Below, piece after piece: positions 1-4,273 of a stretch of DNA of 5,040 nucleotides. This stretch comes from Actinomycetes bacterium (GTDB lineage Bacteria > Actinomycetota > Acidimicrobiia > Acidimicrobiales > Microtrichaceae): the NCBI GenBank assembly GCA_023423215.1, contig JAFAFZ010000315.1:1-5040 (forward strand), read 5' to 3'. A program made the translations under genes and the position numbers. Numbering within the stretch: the first letter of the stretch is position 1; each line of letters begins with the position of its first letter. Under the pieces are notes generated by a model. The model was not told where the DNA came from and searched no databases. It saw only the letters and a program-made list of their open reading frames with translations.

Positions 1-334
1 CGCCGGCGCGGGGGCGAGCGACGCCGACAACGTGGCGCTGCTGCTCGACGAGCTCGCCCGGCACGGCGCCCTCGAGCCCGAGCAGCGCACCGCACGGTTC
101 CGCTGCGTCATCGTGCTGCAGCGTCCCGACGGGTCCGAGCTGGTCGCCGAGGGCACCGTCGAGGGCACGATCGCCGATGCGCCCCGGGGCCACGGCGGCT
201 TCGGGTACGACCCGATCTTCCTGCCGACCGAGGGCTTCGGGCGCTCCTTCGCCGAGATGACCCCCGAAGAGAAGCACGAGATCTCGCACCGGGGCCGAGC
301 CCTCCGCTCCCTCGTCGCCCAGCTCACCACCTGA
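1..334 (+). CDS. rdgB: RdgB/HAM1 non-canonical purine NTP pyrophosphatase, C-terminal part (5' end outside window)
   Basis: This is the C-terminal 110 or so residues of the ITPase/HAM1 family, which hydrolyses dITP, ITP and XTP to monophosphates plus pyrophosphate and so keeps deaminated purines out of DNA and RNA in the cytoplasm. The reading frame is open from base 2, with no start codon of its own, and ends at TGA 332-334. Seen directly: a GAGASDADN stretch at the left edge, which matches the family's substrate-side segment before the 'N..KLL..L' helix; FGYDPIF at 200-220, the family's hallmark; EEKHEISHRGRAL at about 266-304, including the SHR base-recognition motif; and a normal C-terminus just after it. 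The complete protein is usually about 195-200 residues, so roughly the first 90 lie outside the window. In many bacteria rph (RNase PH) lies just upstream, which cannot be checked here. The gene converges on the DUF559 gene. Identification is firm. Confidence 0.95.
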   Translation, partial: AGAGASDADNVALLLDELARHGALEPEQRTARFRCVIVLQRPDGSELVAEGTVEGTIADAPRGHGGFGYDPIFLPTEGFGRSFAEMTPEEKHEISHRGRALRSLVAQLTT

Positions 335-446
335 GCCGCCGGCTGCCGCGACTTCGGCAGACGCAGCCGCGCCCCACGCCGCGGTTTCTCGCAGCTCTGG
401 GCGTTCCGCGACCGGATCGGTCGAGAATCGCCCGAAGTTCCCCACG
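335..446. other. Convergent intergenic spacer with a cluster of hairpins
   Basis: No gene is visible in this 112-bp spacer between the two convergent stop codons. It holds three potential hairpins. CTGCCG/CGGCAG is a perfect 6-bp stem at 343-348 and 355-360. CCGCG/CGCGG is a 5-bp stem at 367-371 and 380-384, followed by TTTCTC at 385-390, the only hint of a T-tract and a weak candidate intrinsic terminator for rdgB. The third is the imperfect palindrome at 395-437, listed separately. Transcription from both sides probably ends here, but no classical terminator stands out. Confidence 0.5.
395..437. repeat. Palindromic repeat, copy 1 (imperfect hairpin)
   Basis: Bases 399-414 pair with 418-433 around a 3-base GAT loop. 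Thirteen of 16 positions pair, with mismatches at 404/428, 406/426 and 408/424. The innermost part, CGACCG/CGGTCG, is perfect, and a few weaker pairs extend outwards to 395/437. The 39 bases at 399-437 match copy 2 at 1424-1462 at 34 of 39 positions in the same orientation, including loop-proximal and flanking bases (the right end CGCCCGAAG is identical). Located between two convergent stop codons, it may act as a bidirectional terminator, but similarity to copy 2 beyond what pairing needs suggests a dispersed repeat of REP type. Confidence 0.7.
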
Positions 447-1349
447 TCAGCCGGCGAGGGCGCGGCGGACCTGGTCGACGACCCACGCCGGTCGGTCGAC
501 GACCTGCCGCCACGTGAACCGCAGGATGCGCCAGCCGGCCAGCACGAGTTCGTTCTGCCGGTCGCGGTCGGACTCGAAGGTCGCCGCATCGGTGTGGACC
601 CCGAACCCGTCACCCTCGATGGCGATGCGCTGCTCCGGATAGCACAGGTCGATGCGGTACCGATGGCCGCCGACCTCGATCCGGTGCTGCGGGACCGGCC
701 GCAGCAGTCCGGCGGACACGATCAGGTCCATCAGCGCGTGCTCCAGCTCGCTCTCGAGCTTCGCCAGATCCGGATCGACGCGCACCAGAAGGCGTCGTGC
801 TCGTGCCGCGCCGTGGCGCCCTCGCCGCGACAACCCCACGTGTCGAGCGAGCAGACGCTCCGGGGTCGTCTGACCCGAGCGGAGCACCCGCCCGATCGCG
901 CTCCATGCGTCGGCGTCGTCGAGCACCGCGCACAGGTCCAGCGTGGTGCGCTCGGGTGTGGTGCACCGCAGGTCCCGCTGCTTGCGCACGTCGGTGCGGG
1001 GCAGGTCGAGCGAGCGGTGCACGGTCACCCCGGAGTGGCCGTGTCGTGCGCCGCCGCGGACGAGGACCGACGGGCGCGCCGGGGGCTCGTCGACGAGGCC
1101 GAGCCACCACCCAGCGCTCGCGTGCGAGGCGGCGCCGCCCGTCATCCACGTCGCAGCGAGCAGCCGTCGAGCGTCGGTCTCGGCAGCGCCGACGAGGGAG
1201 AACACCTTGGGCGAGTGACGGATCCACGTGCCGGCCCGCACCCGTCCCTGGATCTGGCGGTCGCTCAGGCCCAGCCGGTGAGCCGTCCCTCGGTCGATCA
1301 GTCCGTGGTGCTCCGCCGCGTACTCACGGATGCTGTCGTCGATGCCCAT
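447..1349 (-). CDS. AbiEi-like winged-helix / DUF559 (Vsr-like endonuclease fold) protein
   Basis: A 300-residue protein of a two-domain type common in actinobacteria and of unknown role. Residues about 1-50 (LIDRGTAHRLGLSDRQIQ, then a basic GRVRAGTWIRHSPKVF) resemble the winged helix of AbiEi-type antitoxins, followed by a middle region to about 190 like the rest of that family. Residues about 197-298 look like DUF559, related to Vsr and PD-(D/E)xK nucleases. Candidate acidic residues are E199/E201 in the first helix, D234 in YRIDLCY and E245/D247 in IEGDG; H252 and DRDRQNEL (261-268) before GWRILRFTW are also family-typical. All these residues are present, so an intact nuclease fold is plausible. 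Start is ATG 1349; there is no clear Shine-Dalgarno site, but CACGGT lies at a leaderless -10 position. The gene stands alone, with no AbiEii-type toxin gene beside it. Activity and target are not known. Confidence 0.8.
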   Translation of the reverse strand: MGIDDSIREYAAEHHGLIDRGTAHRLGLSDRQIQGRVRAGTWIRHSPKVFSLVGAAETDARRLLAATWMTGGAASHASAGWWLGLVDEPPARPSVLVRGGARHGHSGVTVHRSLDLPRTDVRKQRDLRCTTPERTTLDLCAVLDDADAWSAIGRVLRSGQTTPERLLARHVGLSRRGRHGAARARRLLVRVDPDLAKLESELEHALMDLIVSAGLLRPVPQHRIEVGGHRYRIDLCYPEQRIAIEGDGFGVHTDAATFESDRDRQNELVLAGWRILRFTWRQVVDRPAWVVDQVRRALAG

Positions 1350-1380
1350 CCGGTGACCGTGCCGCCGCTCGGCGTCGGCG

Positions 1381-1413
1381 TCAGCGGGGAGGGCGACCCG
1401 TTCTCCCCGCTGA
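1381..1413. terminator. 11-bp perfect hairpin, possible terminator or leader element
   Basis: TCAGCGGGGAG at 1381-1391 is exactly complementary to CTCCCCGCTGA at 1403-1413, with an 11-base loop. The loop side can also pair internally as GGG (1391-1393) with CCC (1397-1399). It is separated from the next palindrome by only 3 bases. On the - strand it is the second hairpin after the response regulator stop, and it ends about 31 bases before the DUF559 ATG. It could therefore be part of a tandem terminator or a control element of the DUF559 gene. No T-run follows on either strand. Confidence 0.55.
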
Positions 1414-1416
1414 GCG

Positions 1417-1465
1417 CATCTTCGGGCGTTTCGCGACCGATTCGGTCGTGAAACGCCCGAAGATG
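1417..1465. repeat. Palindromic repeat, copy 2 (23-bp near-perfect hairpin), probable terminator of the regulator operon
   Basis: Bases 1417-1439 pair with 1443-1465 around a 3-base ATT loop: 16 perfect outer pairs, one G-T at 1433/1449, then six perfect CGACCG/CGGTCG pairs. It lies 32 bases past the response regulator stop codon on the - strand, where it may end transcription of the kinase/regulator operon. It lacks a T-tract on both strands, as is common in actinobacterial hairpin terminators. Bases 1424-1462 match copy 1 (399-437) at 34 of 39 positions in the same orientation, so it is also a member of a repeat family. Stem and identity were read directly; function is inferred. Confidence 0.85.
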
Positions 1466-1496
1466 ACGGGACAGACGGGACGCCGGGGCGGGGCGG

Positions 1497-2150
1497 CTAG
1501 GCCATGCGGCCGGTCTGCCAAGCCCAGGCGGCCAGCTCGACCCGGTTGCGGGCGCCGATCTTGTCCTGCAGCGCCGCCAGGTGGGTCTTGACCGTGCTGA
1601 GCGAGATGAAGAGCTCCTCGGCGATCTCGGCGTTGCTGCGCCCCCGGGCGGCGGCGTGGAGCACCTCTTCCTCACGCTCGGTCAGCGGCACGACCGGCTG
1701 CGGCGGGGGACCGGCGGGGACGGGCTCGGCGAAGTGCGCCAGCAACCGCACCGTGATCGACGGCGAGACGAGCACGTCGCCCCGCGCCGCGGCGTGCACG
1801 GCCTCGATGAGCAGCGCCGGCCCGGCGTCCTTCAGCAGGAACCCGGCCGCCCCGTTGCGCAGCGCGGTGTGCACGTAGTCGTCCAGGTCGAACGTCGTGA
1901 CGACGACCACCCGCAGCGGGTCCTCGACCCCGGGGCCGGCGAGCGCACGGGTCGCCTCGAGCCCGTCGACGTGGGGCATGCGGATGTCCATCAGGCAGAC
2001 GTCGGGCCGCAGCTCCTTCGCCAGCGCGATCGCGTCACGGCCGTCGGCCGCCTCCGCGACGACCTCGATGCCCGGATCGCTGTCCAGGATCAGCCGGAAC
2101 CCGGCACGCACCATCTCCTGGTCGTCCGCGACCAGCACGCGGACCGTCAC
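1497..2150 (-). CDS. NarL/FixJ-family response regulator with LuxR-type HTH
   Basis: A 217-residue cytoplasmic regulator, normal length for the family. The receiver domain (about 3-120) has the acidic pair D9/D10, phospho-acceptor D55 in CLMDIRMP, T85/T86 after VVVV, and K107 in FLLKDAG. A proline-rich linker (about 141-155) leads to a LuxR/GerE HTH (about 154-213): LTEREEEVL, then SNAEIAEELFISLSTVKTHL and an IGARNRVELAAWA tail. All phosphorylation residues are present, so it should be phosphorylated by the kinase encoded just upstream. Start is GTG 2148-2150, chosen because VTVRVLVADD places the acidic pair normally; the in-frame sequence upstream of it is not receiver-like and offers no better start. 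The gap from the kinase stop is 49 bases and no Shine-Dalgarno site is obvious, so translation initiation is not explained. Likely target: the palindromic region between the kinase and ABC genes (inference). Confidence 0.95.
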   Translation of the reverse strand: MTVRVLVADDQEMVRAGFRLILDSDPGIEVVAEAADGRDAIALAKELRPDVCLMDIRMPHVDGLEATRALAGPGVEDPLRVVVVTTFDLDDYVHTALRNGAAGFLLKDAGPALLIEAVHAAARGDVLVSPSITVRLLAHFAEPVPAGPPPQPVVPLTEREEEVLHAAARGRSNAEIAEELFISLSTVKTHLAALQDKIGARNRVELAAWAWQTGRMA

Positions 2151-2199
2151 GCTGCTCGCGCGGCCACGCGCGGGGCGACGATCGCTCGCACGAAGCCGG

Positions 2200-3414
2200 T
2201 CACGCCGGTCCGTCGAGCGGCAGCTCGGCGAAGACCAGCCAGCCGCCCGCCGGACCGGGTCCGGCGTACAGCGCGCCGCCGAGCGCGTCCGCACGCTCGC
2301 GCATGCCGACCAGGCCGTAGGTGTCGTGCGGCGTCACCGTGCCGTCCCGGCCGTCGTCGTGCACCCGCACGGTCAGCCGGTCCAGGCGGCGCTCGACGTC
2401 GACCTGGACCCGGGTCACCTCACGCGCGTGGCGTCGCACGTTCGTCAGCGACTCGGCGACGATGCGGTGCACCGAGGAGCTCAGGTCCGCCGGCGCGTTG
2501 CGCACCTCAGGATCGAGCTGGAGGCGCACCGGCATGCCGTCCGCCGCCGCGGCGGCCACGAGGTCCTCGAGGTCGTCCCACCCCGCACCGGGGGCGGTCG
2601 GCGAGTCGTCGCGCAGGCCGCCGACCATGCGGCGAAGGGCGGTCATCGCGTCGCCGCCGGCGGACTCGATGCGCGCCAGCGCCTCGACCGCCACCTCGGG
2701 GTGCGCCGTGGCCACGTGCTGCGCCGCCTGCGCCTGGACGACGATGCCGGTGACGTAGTGGCCGACCAGGTCGTGCAGCTCGCGGGCGATCTCGAGTCGT
2801 TCGTCCGTGCGGGCGCTCGCCTCGCCGACGACCCGGCGCCAGTCGGACCAGCGCAGGTACAACCCGCCGAACACCGCGACCGCGTAGCAGGCGCCGCTGA
2901 TGACGACGAGCGTGGGGAAACTGCTCGGGCCCACCCGGGCGATCTCGGACACGACGCCGACGCCCCCGGCCACCGTCAGCACGACGGCGGCTCCGCCGGG
3001 TTCGACCCGCAGCGCCCTGGCGGCGAGCAGGGCGAACGCGAACAGCGCGGCGAACGACGGGGCCATCGTCACGCCGACCAACCAGGCGCCGGAGGTGACG
3101 CCCAGGCTGACGAGCGCCAGCGTGACCATGGCCAGCGGCAGGCGGGAACGACGGACGGCGACGGCGATGATCGCCAGGCCGCCGATCGCGACGGTCGCGA
3201 GCGGGGCGGGGAGCAGACCCAGCAGCCAGTCGCCCGACGACCAGCTGACCGCGGTGAGCAGGTCGAGCATCGCCAGCATGGCGGTGAACAGCACGACGAT
3301 GCCGTCGGAGAGGCGGGTGAGCTCGGGTGCGGCCCGCTGGAGCCGCTCGAGCTGTCGGTCGACGAAGGTCGGTGCGAAGGCGGCCTCGTTGCCGCGGCTC
3401 GGGTGCGTGATCAC
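2200..3414 (-). CDS. Six-TM sensor histidine kinase, HisKA_3/NarL-partner type
   Basis: A 404-residue membrane kinase from GTG 3412-3414. A short cytoplasmic N-terminus is followed by six hydrophobic segments at about 38-57, 63-87, 92-116, 117-135, 142-157 and 166-187, with only short loops, so there is no sizeable extracytoplasmic sensor domain. The dimerisation/phosphotransfer domain begins near 200, with H214 in IARELHDLVGH as phospho-acceptor. The HATPase_c domain has N-box ESLTNVRRHA (N325), G1 VHDDGRDG (351-358) and GLVGMRERADALGG (367-380). It should phosphorylate the regulator encoded 49 bases downstream. The GTG is preferred because it directly follows a TACCAT box with 6-nt spacing, the arrangement of a leaderless actinobacterial gene. 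An ATG at 3612 in the same frame would add 66 low-complexity residues running into the ABC gene and is rejected. Kinases with this shape often sense the membrane or a partner transporter; the signal is unknown. Confidence 0.93.
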   Translation of the reverse strand: MITHPSRGNEAAFAPTFVDRQLERLQRAAPELTRLSDGIVVLFTAMLAMLDLLTAVSWSSGDWLLGLLPAPLATVAIGGLAIIAVAVRRSRLPLAMVTLALVSLGVTSGAWLVGVTMAPSFAALFAFALLAARALRVEPGGAAVVLTVAGGVGVVSEIARVGPSSFPTLVVISGACYAVAVFGGLYLRWSDWRRVVGEASARTDERLEIARELHDLVGHYVTGIVVQAQAAQHVATAHPEVAVEALARIESAGGDAMTALRRMVGGLRDDSPTAPGAGWDDLEDLVAAAAADGMPVRLQLDPEVRNAPADLSSSVHRIVAESLTNVRRHAREVTRVQVDVERRLDRLTVRVHDDGRDGTVTPHDTYGLVGMRERADALGGALYAGPGPAGGWLVFAELPLDGPA

Positions 3415-3420
3415 CCCGCC

Positions 3421-3426
3421 ATGGTA
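3421..3426 (-). promoter_or_regulatory. -10-like box TACCAT for a leaderless histidine kinase transcript
   Basis: On the - strand TACCAT matches the TANNNT pattern of actinobacterial -10 elements. Six bases (GGCGGG) separate it from the GTG of the kinase, so transcription would begin at the G of the start codon. This accounts for the lack of a usable ribosome binding site. No TTGACA-like -35 box is present at the matching distance (the hexamer there reads ATCCAC). The 14-bp palindrome begins immediately upstream of that position, which would suit an activator-dependent promoter. Confidence 0.5.
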
Positions 3427-3532
3427 GGAGGCCCTCCCTGGCGGTGGATCGGCCGATCGGCCGAGCTGGCGACCAGCCGATCGGCCGGGCGACGGCAGCC
3501 TCGCGGCCGAGGCGGGGGACGCCCAGGGTCCC

Positions 3533-3538
3533 GACGAT
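3533..3538 (+). promoter_or_regulatory. Weak -10-like box GACGAT before the ABC ATPase ATG
   Basis: GACGAT lies exactly 6 bases before ATG 3545, the same geometry as the kinase promoter. It keeps the conserved A and final T of TANNNT but not the first T. The only purine-rich motif nearby, GGAG at 3539-3542, is 2 bases from the ATG, too close to serve as a ribosome binding site. A leaderless start is therefore the simpler reading, with low certainty. Confidence 0.25.
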
Positions 3539-3544
3539 GGAGCC

Positions 3545-4273
3545 ATGCACACCCGATCCGCCGCTCCGCCCCGCCCGCACCCGACCGACGGCGGAGGCGT
3601 CCTGACCGCCACGGCGCTGGTGAAGCGCTACGGCGAGACCACCGCCCTCGGCGGGGTCAGCCTGTCGCTGCCGGCCGGGTCGTCGACGGCCGTCATGGGT
3701 CCGAGCGGGTCCGGCAAGTCCACGCTCCTGCACTGCCTCGCCGGCTTCACCCGCCCCGACGACGGCGAGGTGCACCTGGACGGTCACCGCATCGACCGCC
3801 TGGGCGAACGTTCGTCGTCCCGGTTGCGTCGGGAGCGCTTCGGGTTCGTGTTCCAGTCCGACCAGCTGCTGCCCGAGCTGCCGGCGGTCGAGAACGTCGC
3901 GCTGCCGCTGCTGCTCGGCGGCACACGCCGGCGCGAGGCCGTCGCCGCCGCAGGGCGGTGGTTCGCACCGCTGGGCCTCGAGGGCATGGAGCTGCGCCGT
4001 CCGGGCCAGCTCTCGGGCGGGCAGCTGCAGCGGGTCGCGCTCGCCCGTGCGCTCGTCGTCGAACCGTCGGTCGTCTTCGCCGACGAGCCGACCGCGGCGC
4101 TCGACCGGGCCACCGGCCACGCCACGATGGCCGTGCTGACGGACGCGTGTCGCCGGGCCCACGCCGCGCTGCTGGTCGTCACGCACGACCCGGAGGTGTC
4201 GGCGGCCTGCGACCGGATCGTGCACCTGCGCGACGGTCGCGTGCACGATGTGCAGGTCGGAGGTGCACGGTGA
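3545..4273 (+). CDS. ABC transporter ATP-binding protein, LolD/MacB type
   Basis: A 242-residue nucleotide-binding subunit that powers the FtsX-type permease encoded immediately after it. Motifs in order: ATALVKRYG start of the fold (22-30), Walker A GPSGSGKST (52-60), Q-loop FQSDQLLPELPAVENVALPL with Q104, signature LSGGQLQRVALARAL (156-170), Walker B VVFADEP with catalytic E181, D-loop ALD (185-187) and H-loop H214 in VVTHDP. All catalytic residues are intact. The LLPELPAVENV segment is typical of the LolD/MacB/FtsE-like export group, whose members act on membrane-embedded or periplasmic substrates. Start: ATG 3545 gives about 20 Pro/Arg-rich residues before the family's usual beginning. 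The alternative is CTG 3602 with GGAGG 4 bases before it, or GTG 3620. The stop overlaps the next start as GTGA, so the two are translationally coupled. The substrate cannot be inferred. Confidence 0.94.
   Translation: MHTRSAAPPRPHPTDGGGVLTATALVKRYGETTALGGVSLSLPAGSSTAVMGPSGSGKSTLLHCLAGFTRPDDGEVHLDGHRIDRLGERSSSRLRRERFGFVFQSDQLLPELPAVENVALPLLLGGTRRREAVAAAGRWFAPLGLEGMELRRPGQLSGGQLQRVALARALVVEPSVVFADEPTAALDRATGHATMAVLTDACRRAHAALLVVTHDPEVSAACDRIVHLRDGRVHDVQVGGAR

Larger units (their letters stand above)
1350..1496. other. Intergenic region with tandem strong hairpins
   Basis: This spacer lies downstream of the response regulator and upstream of the DUF559 gene, both on the - strand. No coding sequence is evident. 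Nearly all of 1381-1465 is occupied by two hairpins listed separately. The remaining 1350-1380 should hold the DUF559 promoter; the only hint is CACGGT on the - strand at 1361-1356, 6 nt before the ATG, which keeps just the A and final T of the TANNNT pattern. Bases 1466-1496 are featureless G/C-rich sequence after the regulator stop codon. Confidence 0.5.
3415..3544. promoter_or_regulatory. Divergent promoter/operator region between the two-component and ABC operons
   Basis: These 130 bases separate two divergent start codons and must hold both promoters. The central part carries overlapping symmetry: CGGCCGATCGGCCG (3450-3463) is a perfect 14-bp palindrome; GCCGATCGGC (3476-3485) is a perfect 10-bp palindrome; the 12-mer GCCGATCGGCCG occurs at 3452-3463 and again at 3476-3487, start to start 24 bases; and CTGG/CCAG (3466-3469, 3473-3476) forms a small inverted repeat between them. 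The 12-bp arms 3450-3461 and 3476-3487 are also inverted complements of each other. This looks like a paired operator. The natural candidate to bind it is the NarL-type regulator encoded next door, but that is inference. Confidence 0.65.

Noticed and set aside
473..504. Direct repeat of GGTCGACGACC (473-483 and 494-504)
   Set aside because: It lies inside the DUF559 coding sequence, 21 bases apart in frame, and encodes the similar VVDR and VVDQ of the C-terminus. Codon coincidence explains it.
594..1451. Long + strand open frame opposite the DUF559 gene
   Set aside because: Its translation has no recognisable domain and is rich in Arg, Ala and Pro, as expected from the antisense of a high-GC gene. 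The - strand frame has clear winged-helix and DUF559 motifs.
1581..2753. 390-codon + strand open frame opposite the response regulator and the end of the kinase
   Set aside because: Antisense shadow: no motifs, arginine-rich composition, and it covers two genes whose catalytic residues are all intact on the - strand.
3411..3438. Three-codon leader frame (ATG GCG GGG TGA, - strand) with GGGAGGG 9 nt upstream, whose stop overlaps the kinase GTG
   Set aside because: The spacing is good for a ribosome binding site and the overlap suggests coupling, but the same bases form the TACCAT box. A leaderless transcript starting at the GTG would not contain this leader. Kept only as an alternative.
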